This document shows, in pieces, positions 34,507 through 43,948 of a stretch of DNA of 64,000 nt. The notes beneath the pieces were generated by a model. It ran no database searches and was not told where the DNA came from. It worked only from the letters and a program-made list of their open reading frames with translations. Positions within the stretch are counted from its first letter, which is position 1, and each line of letters begins with the position of its first letter. The stretch spans positions 21,803 through 85,802 of the forward strand of contig NZ_DFBS01000035.1 in the NCBI RefSeq assembly GCF_002366715.1, given 5' to 3'. Position numbers and translations under genes: made by a program. The DNA comes from Halomonas sp. UBA3074 (GTDB taxonomy: Bacteria; Pseudomonadota; Gammaproteobacteria; Pseudomonadales; Halomonadaceae).

Positions 34507-35973
34507 ATGGCCACACTGATGATTCAAGGCACCACCTCGGATGCGGGGAAAAGTACCGTAGTGGCTGCTTTATGCCGAGCGCTGGCAAGGCGTGGCATTT
34601 CAGTGGCGCCCTTTAAGCCTCAAAACATGGCACTCAATAGTGCCGTTACCGAGGATGGTGGTGAGATTGGTCGCTCCACCGCGCTGCAGGCCCAGGCGTG
34701 CAATTTAGCTCCCCATAGCGATATGAATCCCGTGTTGCTAAAGCCGGAAACGGATCGCGGTGCCCAGGTGATTTTGCGTGGCAAGGTGCATGGTCATATG
34801 GATGCGTTGGATTATCATGCCTACAAACGCACCGCGAAAGAGAGCGTGATGGCGGCATGGCAGGCTTTGGAAAGCCGCTACGATGTGATTATTGCGGAAG
34901 GCGCAGGCAGCCCCGCTGAGATCAACCTTCGCGAAGGCGATATTGCCAATATGGGTTTTGCTGAAGCCGCCGACAGCCCGGTACTGCTGGTGGGCGATAT
35001 TGACCGAGGCGGCGTGTTTGCCCAATTGGTCGGTACGCTGGCGCTGCTGAGTGAGAGTGAGCAGGCCCGTACGAAGGGCTTTATCATCAACCGTTTTCGA
35101 GGCGATATTGCGCTGCTAGAGCCGGGGCTTGATTGGTTAGAAACGCGCACCGGTAAACCGGTGCTGGGCACGCTGCCGTACCTGCAAGGGCTGCTGCTGG
35201 ATGCTGAAGATAGCATTGGCACTGTTCAGGCTGAAAAACAAAGCCTACTGATTAACATCATCGTGCCCGCACTGCCGCGTATCAGTAATCACACCGATTT
35301 TGACCCGCTGCGTTTGCACCCCCAGGTAGCGCTGACCTTCGTGGGGCCCGAGCAGCCGATACCCGCCGCCGATGTGATCATCCTGCCGGGCAGTAAAAGC
35401 ACCGCCAGCGACTTAGCCTGGCTGAAGCGCCAGGGTTGGGATAATGCCATTCAGCGCCACCTGCGCTATGGCGGTAAGGTGCTGGGCATTTGCGGTGGTT
35501 TTCAGATGCTGGGCGAGTGGGTAGATGATCCCGACGGGCTAGAAGGGCAGCCAGGAAAAGTAGCCGGATTGGGGCTTTTACCGCTCACCACCCGTATGGT
35601 GCGGGGCAAGCAGCTACGCAGCGTTAGCGGTGTGCTCGTCGGGGAAACGGCAACGGTCACGGGCTATGAAATTCATAACGGCGTTAGCGAAGGCCCCGCC
35701 CTGAGCAGACCTCTATTTGATATTAACGGTCGACCAGAAGGCTCGGTCAGTGATGATGGCCAAATTATCGGTACTTACCTACATGGCCTATTTGACCATC
35801 CTGAGGCCTGCCATGAGCTGTTAAAGCAACTGGGCCTCGCTGACGGCGAGCAAAACGATTACCAAGCCCACCGAGAGCGTGAACTTGATCGCTTGGCGGA
35901 TATGTTGGAAGCCCAGGTAGATATTGAGGCGGTTATTGGGCTGATTGATGCTGGCGCTTTGCCATCACGGTAA
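34507..35973 (+). CDS. cobQ: Cobyric acid synthase
   Basis: Glutamine-dependent amidation of four peripheral carboxylates of adenosylcobyrinate a,c-diamide. 488 residues from the ATG at 34507 (GAGG site). N-terminal MIQGTTSDAGKST P-loop, KPQNMALNSAVTEDGGEIGR, then LVGDIDRGGVFAQLVGT, and a C-terminal amidotransferase with ILPGSKST, LGICGGFQMLG (Cys about 330) and GYEIHNG. It is separated by 20 kb from the main cobalamin genes. No riboswitch was seen in the 246 bases upstream. Confidence 0.95.
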   Translation: MATLMIQGTTSDAGKSTVVAALCRALARRGISVAPFKPQNMALNSAVTEDGGEIGRSTALQAQACNLAPHSDMNPVLLKPETDRGAQVILRGKVHGHMDALDYHAYKRTAKESVMAAWQALESRYDVIIAEGAGSPAEINLREGDIANMGFAEAADSPVLLVGDIDRGGVFAQLVGTLALLSESEQARTKGFIINRFRGDIALLEPGLDWLETRTGKPVLGTLPYLQGLLLDAEDSIGTVQAEKQSLLINIIVPALPRISNHTDFDPLRLHPQVALTFVGPEQPIPAADVIILPGSKSTASDLAWLKRQGWDNAIQRHLRYGGKVLGICGGFQMLGEWVDDPDGLEGQPGKVAGLGLLPLTTRMVRGKQLRSVSGVLVGETATVTGYEIHNGVSEGPALSRPLFDINGRPEGSVSDDGQIIGTYLHGLFDHPEACHELLKQLGLADGEQNDYQAHRERELDRLADMLEAQVDIEAVIGLIDAGALPSR

Positions 35974-36331
35974 TTTCAATACTGCTGCCGCCGCAAATGT
36001 GAGGGGCTTCAGTACAGGTGCGGGCTGGGTAGCGGCCGGGTTCAAAGTACTCGGCGTACACACTATCCATGTCTTGAATGGCATGTAAGTCGGTGAGGTG
36101 AATATCCACTCGCACTGCATCGGCAAGACTACCGCCTTCCATTTCCAGCATGCGCGATAGCGCCCGCATTACCAGACGAGTCTCTTCCTTGATATTCCCC
36201 ATGGCGGCTTCGCCGTTCGATAGATCGGCCACGGTCAACCCTGAGATAAACACATAGTGGTCATCGATGACCATGTGGCTGCCGGGAAAGCTCGGCGAGG
36301 GCATAGTGGGGTCGTTGGTAAAGGTGGTCAT
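35933..36331 (-). CDS. RidA/YjgF family protein
   Basis: 132 residues from the ATG at 36331 (AAGGAG site). RidA proteins hydrolyse reactive enamine/imine intermediates. VFISGLTVADLSNGE, ADAVRVDIHLTDL and RYPARTCTEAP carry family features; the canonical Arg before T is present in PART. Its 3' end overlaps the cobQ 3' end by 41 bases on the opposite strand. Confidence 0.87.
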   Translation of the reverse strand: MTTFTNDPTMPSPSFPGSHMVIDDHYVFISGLTVADLSNGEAAMGNIKEETRLVMRALSRMLEMEGGSLADAVRVDIHLTDLHAIQDMDSVYAEYFEPGRYPARTCTEAPHICGGSSIEITVMAKRQHQSAQ

Positions 36332-36501
36332 AGTTACTCCTTCTAAGTCACCGTTCACGATTACTCATGCTTCGACAGGCGCATGTCTGTGACGTTCAAT
36401 ATCAGTAAACATGAATGGAGGTCTCGTAGGTCACAATCCACTGTCAAAACGTTGGTGATTGCTCTAGGCTTGCGGGTTTTCAGTTGGTGAGGGTAATGTC
36501 G

Positions 36502-37065
36502 ATGAAGGTTGTACACGTTAACGCCGAAGCCCAGCGTAACGCTTGTTTGGCGCGGCTATGCGCTGAGGTGTATGGACAAGAAGCAGGTTTAACCCCGTTA
36601 GTTGTCTTTACCGGCACTTGCAGCGTGTTATTTCCTCAAGAGGCCGCACGCTTATTTGCCGCCGTCGATGGCCAGGGTAAACCCCAGGCGCTCGCACTGC
36701 TAGTACTGGATGAAGAGGGCGTAGGGATGACCGTTACGCACGCCTGCACGCTTGACCAGCCAGATGCCCAGCAACGCTTGATTAGTGAGCTTACTCTGAA
36801 AGCCCCTTTGCGGGTCGAGGTGGAAAGCGCCGAGCAGGAAGCGTTTTATCAAACAAGTGGCATCAAGCGCTGGTTCGGCGGGGCGGACGGCAAGCGTATC
36901 GGTTTAGGCGCACGTCACCCAGCGAAAAGCGTTAGCGAGCTGGCTCTCACCTTGAGCTTGGATGAAGCGCTGATTCTGCGTCGTTTCAAACACGATCCAA
37001 AAGCGTTCGAGAATGCAAAGCAAGCCTTCGTAAAAGGCTTAAACGATTTTCCAGCCGTACTTTAA
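36502..37065 (+). CDS. Hypothetical protein
   Basis: 187 residues from the ATG at 36502 (GAGG upstream); 36496 is an alternative. Not recognised. Soluble and mixed alpha/beta, with a GNAT-like impression in the first half (CLARLCAEVYG; ALALLVLDEEGVGMTV) but no acetyl-CoA loop. A C-terminal helix is rich in Lys/Phe. Normal local composition, so probably a native gene. Confidence 0.7.
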   Translation: MKVVHVNAEAQRNACLARLCAEVYGQEAGLTPLVVFTGTCSVLFPQEAARLFAAVDGQGKPQALALLVLDEEGVGMTVTHACTLDQPDAQQRLISELTLKAPLRVEVESAEQEAFYQTSGIKRWFGGADGKRIGLGARHPAKSVSELALTLSLDEALILRRFKHDPKAFENAKQAFVKGLNDFPAVL

Positions 37066-37184
37066 TGCGCGTTAGCAACCCAGCGTTCCACTTTTAGCAA
37101 CCACGTTGCACGTTGTTGTCATAATGTTGCTTGTTTGACTGGGTAAAATAGCCATAACTTTTGTTAAGCGTAAGAGGTAAGGGC

Positions 37185-37718
37185 ATGGCGTTAACGGTGT
37201 TGGATACCCCCATTCGATATGGATGGGTAAGTCGGTTACTGCATTGGGGCATGGCGCTGCTGTTTGCGTGGCAATTTACCAGCGCGACGGCACACTGGTT
37301 GTTTCCTGATACCCCTTTTGAAACGTTCTTTTGGGGTACCCATTACCCTATGGGCGTACTGCTATTGACCCTTGTCGTGCTTAGAGCGCTTTGGGCGTTG
37401 GTCAACACATCACGCCGGCCGCGATCAGTGAGCGTTATGGCAACACTGGGCCATCTTGCGCTTTACGGCTTGATGATCGCCGTGCCTACGATTGCCCTTA
37501 TCCGTCAGTTTGGTTCAGGGCGTTCCCTGGAAGTCTTTGGCGTTTCGTTGATGTCTGGTTTTGAGGGCGAAGAAATCACCTGGATGACGGATCTTGGCGG
37601 TTTGCTTCACGGTGAGTTGGGTTGGGTTTTATTAGCACTGGTCGTTAGCCACATCGTGATGGCGGTGTTGCATCGCAAACTAACGCACCACGATGTGCTC
37701 GCGCGCATGGCACGATAG
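37185..37718 (+). CDS. Cytochrome b561
   Basis: 177 residues from the ATG at 37185 (AAGAGGTAAGG upstream). Four transmembrane helices at about 17-35, 53-72, 85-105 and 140-165, with haem-ligand histidines in RLLHWGMAL, GTHYPMG, LLHGELGW and SHIVMAVLHR. A di-haem membrane electron carrier of the bacterial CybB type, likely quinol- or superoxide-linked. Confidence 0.9.
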   Translation: MALTVLDTPIRYGWVSRLLHWGMALLFAWQFTSATAHWLFPDTPFETFFWGTHYPMGVLLLTLVVLRALWALVNTSRRPRSVSVMATLGHLALYGLMIAVPTIALIRQFGSGRSLEVFGVSLMSGFEGEEITWMTDLGGLLHGELGWVLLALVVSHIVMAVLHRKLTHHDVLARMAR

Positions 37719-37723
37719 TCTGC

Positions 37724-38905
37724 TTATTTCTTAGCCAGTTCGCGCATGGCCGTTTCCAATCCTTCCAGGGTCATGGGGTACATCCGGTCGTCGATCAGCT
37801 CACGAATAAGCGTCGTCGAGTAGGTGTACTCCCAGGCACGTGGCGGCAAAGGGTTGAGCCACGCTAAGCGGGGAAACTTATCGGCTAATCGCTTGAGCCA
37901 AATGCCGCCGGCTTCATCATTGAAGTGCTCAACGCTGCCACCTGGATGTGACACTTCGTAAGGCGACATGGCGGCATCACCGACAATAACCACTTGATAA
38001 TCCGCGCCGTAGGTGTGCAACACATCCATAGTGGGAATGCGCTCATTGCCACGGCGAAGATTATTTTTCCAAACGCCTTCATACAAGCAGTTATGGAAGT
38101 AGAAATGCTCTAAGTGTTTAAACTCGGAGCGGGCCGCTGAAAAGAGCTCTTCACAGACGCGTATGTGGTCATCCATGGAGCCGCCAACGTCCAGAAATAG
38201 CAGCACCTTCACCGCGTTGTGGCGCTCTGGACGCATCTGCACGTTGAGTAGCCCGGCATCCTTGGCGGTTTCACGGATGGTGCTATCCACGTCGAACTCT
38301 TCTAACGCCCCTTGGCGGGCGAATTTGCGCAGCCGCCGCAGGGCCATTTTGATATTGCGGGTGCCCAGCTCCAGCGAGTCATCGTAATCCCGAAAGCGCC
38401 GCTCATCCCACACCTTGGTGGCGCGGCGGTGGCGGGAGCCATCCTGCCCAATACGAATGCCTTCTGGGTTGTAGCCGTAAGCCCCAAACGGGCTGGTGCC
38501 GCCGGTACCAATCCACTTATTGCCGCCCGCGTGGCGTTCTTTCTGCTCCTCCAGGCGTTTCTTAAAGGTCTCGATGAGTTCCTCTAAGCCACCCAAGGAC
38601 TCGATCTTAGCCTTCTCTTCATCGGTAAGCTGTTTTTCGAACTCGCGGCGCAGCCACTCATCGGGAATCAGCGCTTCAATGGCGGCGTCCATGTCCTCAA
38701 GGCCCTTAAACCAAGCGGCAAAGGCGCGATCGAAGCGGTCAAAGTGGCGCTCATCTTTGACCATGACCGTGCGGGCTACCTGATAAAACGCCTCCATATC
38801 GGCAAACACCACCCCGCGCTCGACCACGGCATGGAGATCTAGAAGCTCACGCAATGAAACGGGTACGCCCGAGCGCTTGAGGGTTTCAAATAAGCCTATG
38901 AACAT
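37724..38905 (-). CDS. VWA domain protein, CoxE-like
   Basis: 393 residues. Paired with a MoxR ATPase three bases upstream. The C-terminal half carries a von Willebrand A domain with the metal site in FLDVGGSMDDHIRVCEELF (D-x-G-x-S form); the N-terminal half is helical and charged (EEKAKIESLGGLEELIETF). Such pairs act as chaperones for maturation of metalloenzymes or envelope complexes; the target is unknown. Confidence 0.88.
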   Translation of the reverse strand: MFIGLFETLKRSGVPVSLRELLDLHAVVERGVVFADMEAFYQVARTVMVKDERHFDRFDRAFAAWFKGLEDMDAAIEALIPDEWLRREFEKQLTDEEKAKIESLGGLEELIETFKKRLEEQKERHAGGNKWIGTGGTSPFGAYGYNPEGIRIGQDGSRHRRATKVWDERRFRDYDDSLELGTRNIKMALRRLRKFARQGALEEFDVDSTIRETAKDAGLLNVQMRPERHNAVKVLLFLDVGGSMDDHIRVCEELFSAARSEFKHLEHFYFHNCLYEGVWKNNLRRGNERIPTMDVLHTYGADYQVVIVGDAAMSPYEVSHPGGSVEHFNDEAGGIWLKRLADKFPRLAWLNPLPPRAWEYTYSTTLIRELIDDRMYPMTLEGLETAMRELAKK

Positions 38906-38908
38906 GGC

Positions 38909-39763
38909 TTAGCGCCCACTGTTCTTCTGACGACGCATCATAAACGCCAATCGTTCGAGCAGGTGAGTGTCTTGCTCGTTTTTGACCAGCGCACCGGCCA
39001 TGGGCGGCAGCGCTTTAGCCGGGTCTTGATGATAGAGCGCCTCCTGGGCCAGCTCGTCTGCCATTAACAGTTTGAGCCAATCCACCAGTTCCGATGTGGA
39101 AGGCTTTTTCTTGAGTCCCGGCGCCTTGCGAAGATCAAAGAAAACTTCCAGCGCTTCGCTGACCAGTTTCGGGGCAATTTTCGGGAAGTGAACATCAACA
39201 ATCGCCTGCATGGTCTCGCGGTCGGGGAATTCGATGTAGTGGAAAAAGCAGCGGCGCAGAAAGGCATCCGGCAGCTCTTTTTCATTGTTGGAGGTGATGA
39301 CGATGATGGGGCGCTTTTCGGCGCGGATGGTTTCGCCGGTTTCATAGACGTGGAACTCCATACGGTCCAGCTCTTGGAGCAGGTCGTTGGGGAATTCGAT
39401 ATCCGCCTTGTCGATTTCATCGATCAGCAGGACCACCCGCTCATCAGCGGTAAAGGCTTCCCACAGTTTGCCGGGCTTGATGTAGTTAGCGACGTTTTCA
39501 ACACCTTCTACGCCCAATTGGGAATCCCGCAGGCGGCTCACCGCATCGTACTCATACAGCCCTTGGGCAGCTTTGGTGCTAGATTTGATGTGCCAAGTGA
39601 TCAGCTTGGTGCCGAGGGATTCGGCCAGCTCTTCCGCCAGCAGCGTCTTGCCGGTGCCCGGCTCGCCTTTAATCAGCAGCGGGCGCTCGAGTAAAACAGC
39701 GGCATTTACCGCTTGCTTGAGTGCATCGGTTGCGATGTACGAAGAAGTGGAATCAAACGCCAT
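38909..39763 (-). CDS. MoxR-type AAA+ ATPase
   Basis: 284 residues from the ATG at 39763 (GAGG upstream); a longer frame to 39811 is less likely. Walker A KGEPGTGKTLLAEELA (about 32-47), Walker B VVLLIDEIDKAD, sensor 1 IIVITSNNEKELPDAFLRR. Works with the downstream VWA protein. Confidence 0.92.
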   Translation of the reverse strand: MAFDSTSSYIATDALKQAVNAAVLLERPLLIKGEPGTGKTLLAEELAESLGTKLITWHIKSSTKAAQGLYEYDAVSRLRDSQLGVEGVENVANYIKPGKLWEAFTADERVVLLIDEIDKADIEFPNDLLQELDRMEFHVYETGETIRAEKRPIIVITSNNEKELPDAFLRRCFFHYIEFPDRETMQAIVDVHFPKIAPKLVSEALEVFFDLRKAPGLKKKPSTSELVDWLKLLMADELAQEALYHQDPAKALPPMAGALVKNEQDTHLLERLAFMMRRQKNSGR

Positions 39764-39853
39764 AGTGGGCCTCGGCTTGTTGAAAGCATGGTGAGTATCA
39801 GATTCAAACAAGTGTACGTGAGGCTGGCCGCCCAGGCCAAGCGTCGTCCGCTG

Positions 39854-41827
39854 TCAGGCCTTATTCGGCGGCACGATGCCCTGGCGCTGCATTTGCCGAT
39901 ACACGGTTGGCCGTGAAACCCCCAACTCGCGGGCCACGGCGCTAATGTTCCAGTGGTGTTGCTGAAGCCGTGTCACGAGGTGGCAATCAGTGGCCTCGCT
40001 TTCAGTCGCGGTTATCGCAGGTGTACGAGTAATGCGTTGGCTGAGGCACTGTTCAGGCAGGTTGTAAACGGTGATTTCATCGCTCTCGGCGGTGGCGAGT
40101 GCAAACGCCAGGGCGTTTTTAAGCTGACGAATATTGCCGGGCCAGGCGTAGGCGAGTAGGGCGCTGATGGCGTCGGCCCGCAGCCGAGGGGCGAAGCTTC
40201 CGCCGCGTTCGCTCAACACATCGCTGAATACTTGGCGAATCACGTAGAGCTTGTCGGCGCGTTCGCGCAGCGGTGGTAAGCTCAGCTGGGCACCGTTCAG
40301 GCGGTAGTAGAGGTCTTCGCGAAACTCGCCCTGCGCAATCATGGTGTCGATGTGGCGGTGGGTAGCGGTGATTACTCGAATGTCGACTTTTTCCGGTTTG
40401 TTCGCCCCCAGCGGCATCACTTCCCGCTCGGCAAGCACCCGCAACAGGCGGGTTTGTAATGCCAGCGGCATATCGCCGATCTCATCTAAAAACAGCGTGC
40501 CGCCATGGGCCTGGGGGATCAGCCCGCGCATACCTTTTGCCCGCCCGCCGGTAAACGCGCCGGGTTCGTAGCCGAACAGCTCGCTCTCGATCAGCGCTTC
40601 GGGAATCGCCGCACAGTTCACCGCAATAAAAGGGCCTTTGGCGCGGTTGCCGCTATCGTGCAGCGCACGGGCGACCACTTCTTTGCCGGTGCCGGTTTCA
40701 CCGCTGATCAGTACGTTGACACTGGCTTCGTTGCGCAGCCGTTCGGCCAGTTTCTGCACTTTGCGTATGGCGGGGTCGTCGGCCCCCAACCGTTCTAGCG
40801 CTGTTGGCAGTGAGGAGGCGGGCTTACCGAGTGGCGCGATGCGCGGCCTGCGCGGCTCCAGCAGGCTAATAAAGTAGATGGCATTGCTGGCGCGGGCGCG
40901 AAACGCCCTGAGCTGGTCGTTGGTCGCGCTATTGATGCTCAGCACATCGGCAATCTCGCACTCAAATAGTTCGCTGAGCATCGGCGCGTGTTGGGCAGAC
41001 CACGGCGGCCAGCGCTGTTGGTGCGCACTGATCAGTTCGCGGCCGACGGCATTGGCGGCAATCACCTGGCCGTTCTCTTCTATCGCGATAAGGCCACGCC
41101 CGTTCACATGCACAAATTCCCGCGAGGTATCTAAGCGCACCATCAGGCAGTCGCGGTAGCGCTGCAGGAAGTAGGCGTCTTCGATCATGCGGGCGTAGAG
41201 CGTCACCAGCGACAGGCTGAAGTTCTGACTCTCATGCTGAGTGGGCGATTGCAGCGCGGAGATATCCAGCACGGCCATCACGTTGCCTTGCGGGTCGGCG
41301 ATGGGGGCGGCGGTACAGGTGAGCGAAATATGCGTGGCGTCGAAGTGCTCCTGGCGGTGGCAAATGATCGCTTGGCGGTCGTGCAGGCAGGTACCTACGG
41401 CACAGGTGCCTGCAAAGCGCTCATCCCAGTCGGCACCTAAATAGAGGCCCGCTTTGCGTAGCTGCTGGTCTTGGTTGGGGTTGCCGCGAAACTCGACGGT
41501 AATGCCGCGATGGTCGGTGAGTAGCAGCACGTAGCCGAGCTGGGCGATTTGCCCGTAGAGCTGATCGACCCCGGCGCGGGCAACGTGCAGCAGCTCATCA
41601 ACGGATTCCCGGTGCTCGATTAAGGTTTGTTGGGGCACCACCCGGGCAGGGCGTGGTTGCGTGGGGTCGAGTTGGTACTCGTTGAGGCAACGTAGCCAAG
41701 AGCGACGGATGGTGGCCTGCGCCGGAAGTTGCGGCATATCCAGCCCTTCACCGAGCTGGAAGATGTGCTCGATATGCTGGCGCTGCACGGAGGCCAAGCG
41801 TGTCGGTGGTAGTGATGGCGTTGGCAT
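39854..41827 (-). CDS. Sigma-54-dependent transcriptional activator, AcoR type
   Basis: 657 residues. An N-terminal GAF-containing sensor region (about 70-310) is followed by the AAA+ domain: Walker A SGETGTGKEVVARAL (about 378-392), sigma-54 contact loop GAFTGG (the usual form is GAFTGA), Walker B GGTLFLDEIGDMPL. A C-terminal Fis HTH ends in AVARELGVSRPTVYRQMQR. Divergent from the monooxygenase/dehydrogenase operon, which has a -24/-12 promoter, so it very likely activates that operon in response to a small ketone, diol or similar compound. Confidence 0.93.
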   Translation of the reverse strand: MPTPSLPPTRLASVQRQHIEHIFQLGEGLDMPQLPAQATIRRSWLRCLNEYQLDPTQPRPARVVPQQTLIEHRESVDELLHVARAGVDQLYGQIAQLGYVLLLTDHRGITVEFRGNPNQDQQLRKAGLYLGADWDERFAGTCAVGTCLHDRQAIICHRQEHFDATHISLTCTAAPIADPQGNVMAVLDISALQSPTQHESQNFSLSLVTLYARMIEDAYFLQRYRDCLMVRLDTSREFVHVNGRGLIAIEENGQVIAANAVGRELISAHQQRWPPWSAQHAPMLSELFECEIADVLSINSATNDQLRAFRARASNAIYFISLLEPRRPRIAPLGKPASSLPTALERLGADDPAIRKVQKLAERLRNEASVNVLISGETGTGKEVVARALHDSGNRAKGPFIAVNCAAIPEALIESELFGYEPGAFTGGRAKGMRGLIPQAHGGTLFLDEIGDMPLALQTRLLRVLAEREVMPLGANKPEKVDIRVITATHRHIDTMIAQGEFREDLYYRLNGAQLSLPPLRERADKLYVIRQVFSDVLSERGGSFAPRLRADAISALLAYAWPGNIRQLKNALAFALATAESDEITVYNLPEQCLSQRITRTPAITATESEATDCHLVTRLQQHHWNISAVARELGVSRPTVYRQMQRQGIVPPNKA

Positions 41828-41916
41828 GGCGAATCCACACAGAATTATTGTTGTACTTCCAGCCTATGCGCTTTGGCGGTGGTGTCAACGAGGGTGTATT
41901 ACGCCGTTAGTCGTGC

Positions 41917-41959
41917 GTTACACCTGTAACATTCGCCGTACACACGGCGTGACAGGTGT
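41917..41959. promoter_or_regulatory. Candidate enhancer site for the AcoR-like activator
   Basis: GTTACACCTGTAAC (41917-41930) is a palindrome. Its ACACCTGT half recurs inverted as ACAGGTGT at 41952-41959, flanking a CGCCG..CGGCG hairpin. It lies about 85-125 bases upstream of the sigma-54 promoter, the usual distance for an enhancer. Confidence 0.6.
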
Positions 41960-42041
41960 ACTCGGTTTGCGCCTTTTTATAGCGATACGAAGATGCTTTA
42001 TTACTTATATTTTTCAATCGCTTATTGCCTTCTTAGCGCAT

Positions 42042-42058
42042 TTGGCACGGCGGGTGCT
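42042..42058 (+). promoter_or_regulatory. Sigma-54 (-24/-12) promoter
   Basis: TTGGCACGGCGGGTGCT: GG at 42044-42045 and GC at 42056-42057 are separated by exactly ten bases, matching the RpoN consensus almost fully. It reads into the flavin monooxygenase gene starting at 42116. Confidence 0.87.
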
Positions 42059-42115
42059 TAGGGTTGATTGTCTTATCGACAGTTCAACAATAACAACGAC
42101 CTTGGAGTACCCGCG

Positions 42116-43930
42116 ATGACTCACACAGAGGTAAGTACCCCATCCAGCGCTACCAGCACCGTCAACGCATGGCTGCATGATTTTGATGAAGCGCTGCAGG
42201 TACGCGATAGTCAGCGCGTGCTGACGTTATTCAACGACGAGTGCTACTGGCGTGATTTCCTGGCGTTTACCTGGAATCTAAAAACCTGCGAAGGCAAGGA
42301 GGAAATCCAGGCCATACTTGATGCCACGCTGGCCAATACTCAGCCAACCCAGTGGCAGCTTGACGGGGAGGCCAGCGAAAACGGTGATACCGTTGAGGCG
42401 TGGTTCACGTTTAAAACAGCCATTGCCAGCGGAAAAGGCTATGTGCGCCTGAAGAATGGCAAGTGCTGGACACTGCTGACCACCATGCAGGCGCTGAATG
42501 ACTTCCCTGAACCCCGTAACCAACGCCGCCCCAAAGGGGCCGAGCACGGCGCTAACAAACAGCGTGAAACTTGGCTGGAAGCCCGCGAGCGTGAAGAAGC
42601 CGAGCTTGGCTACACAAAGCAGCCCTACTGTGTGGTGATAGGCGGTGGCCAAGGCGGCATTGGCCTGGGGGCGCGGCTAAAGCAGATGGGCGTGCCCACC
42701 ATCATCATCGAGCGCAACGAACGCGCGGGTGATTCCTGGCGCAAGCGCTATAAATCCCTCTGCCTGCACGACCCGGTGTGGTACGACCACCTGCCTTATA
42801 TTCCCTTCCCGGAGAACTGGCCGGTGTTTGCCCCAAAAGACAAAGTGGGCGATTGGCTGGAAATGTACACAAAGGTGATGGAGCTCAATTATTGGAGTTC
42901 CACCACCTGCGACAATGCATGTTTCGATGAAGCCGCAGGCGAGTGGGTCGTGAACGTGAAGCGCAACGGCGAAGAGATCACGCTTCGCCCAAAACAGCTG
43001 GTGATGGCTACCGGGATGTCCGGTATGCCTAACGTACCCAAGTTTGCAGGTGCGGAGAGCTTTGAAGGCGAGCAGCAGCACTCCAGCCAGCACCCAGGAC
43101 CGGATGCATACGCGGGCAAAAAGTGCGTGATTATTGGTTCGAATAACTCGGCCCACGATATTGCTGCCGCACTATGGGAGCACGATGCCGATGTCACCAT
43201 GCTCCAGCGCTCCTCGACCCATATCGTTAAATCGGATTCATTGATGGAAGAAGTGCTGGGGCCGCTTTATTCGGAAGAGGCGGTGGCAGGCGGGCTGACC
43301 CACGAAAAAGCCGATCTGATCTTTGCTTCCATTCCTTACAAGGTGCTGCCTGACTTCCAACGCCCGGCGTTTGAGGCGATTAAACAGCGCGATGCCGAGT
43401 TTTACCAAAAGCTCGAAGACGCGGGATTTATGCTCGATTTCGGTGACGATGAGTCTGGCCTGTTTTTGAAGTACCTGCGCCGTGGCTCGGGTTACTACAT
43501 CGATGTGGGTGCCTGCGATCTGGTCGCCAATGGCGATATCAAGCTGCGTAGCGGTGTCGGTATTGAGCGTATTAATCCCCACTCTATTACCTTGACCGAT
43601 GGTAGCGAGCTACCGGCAGACCTCATTGTGTACGCCACCGGCTATGGATCGATGAACGGCTGGGCGGCGCGGCTTATCTCCCAGGAAGTGGCCGATAAAG
43701 TGGGTAAATGTTGGGGCTTAGGCTCGGATACCACCAAAGACCCCGGCCCTTGGGAGGGCGAGCTGCGCAATATGTGGAAGCCCACCCAGCAGGAAGCGCT
43801 GTGGTTCCATGGCGGCAACCTGCATCAGTCCCGGCACTACTCCCACTACTTGGCGCTGCAATTAAAGGCTCGCATGGAAGGGCTACCAACCCCTGTCTAT
43901 GGGCTGCAGCCGGTTCACCACGTGGCATAA
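42116..43930 (+). CDS. SnoaL-like domain fused to flavin-containing monooxygenase
   Basis: 604 residues from the ATG at 42116 (TTGGAG upstream). Residues about 8-135 look like a SnoaL/NTF2-like domain (WLHDFDEALQVRDSQRVLTL). The rest is a class B flavoprotein: FAD site CVVIGGGQGGIGLGARLKQM at about 174-193, PFPENWPVF, NADP site CVIIGSNNSAHDIAAAL near 340, and a late YATGYGSMNG. Likely oxidises a ketone or similar carbonyl; not assignable further. Operon with the downstream alcohol dehydrogenase. Confidence 0.88.
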   Translation: MTHTEVSTPSSATSTVNAWLHDFDEALQVRDSQRVLTLFNDECYWRDFLAFTWNLKTCEGKEEIQAILDATLANTQPTQWQLDGEASENGDTVEAWFTFKTAIASGKGYVRLKNGKCWTLLTTMQALNDFPEPRNQRRPKGAEHGANKQRETWLEAREREEAELGYTKQPYCVVIGGGQGGIGLGARLKQMGVPTIIIERNERAGDSWRKRYKSLCLHDPVWYDHLPYIPFPENWPVFAPKDKVGDWLEMYTKVMELNYWSSTTCDNACFDEAAGEWVVNVKRNGEEITLRPKQLVMATGMSGMPNVPKFAGAESFEGEQQHSSQHPGPDAYAGKKCVIIGSNNSAHDIAAALWEHDADVTMLQRSSTHIVKSDSLMEEVLGPLYSEEAVAGGLTHEKADLIFASIPYKVLPDFQRPAFEAIKQRDAEFYQKLEDAGFMLDFGDDESGLFLKYLRRGSGYYIDVGACDLVANGDIKLRSGVGIERINPHSITLTDGSELPADLIVYATGYGSMNGWAARLISQEVADKVGKCWGLGSDTTKDPGPWEGELRNMWKPTQQEALWFHGGNLHQSRHYSHYLALQLKARMEGLPTPVYGLQPVHHVA

Positions 43931-43948
43931 ACACAGGAAGGGAAACCC

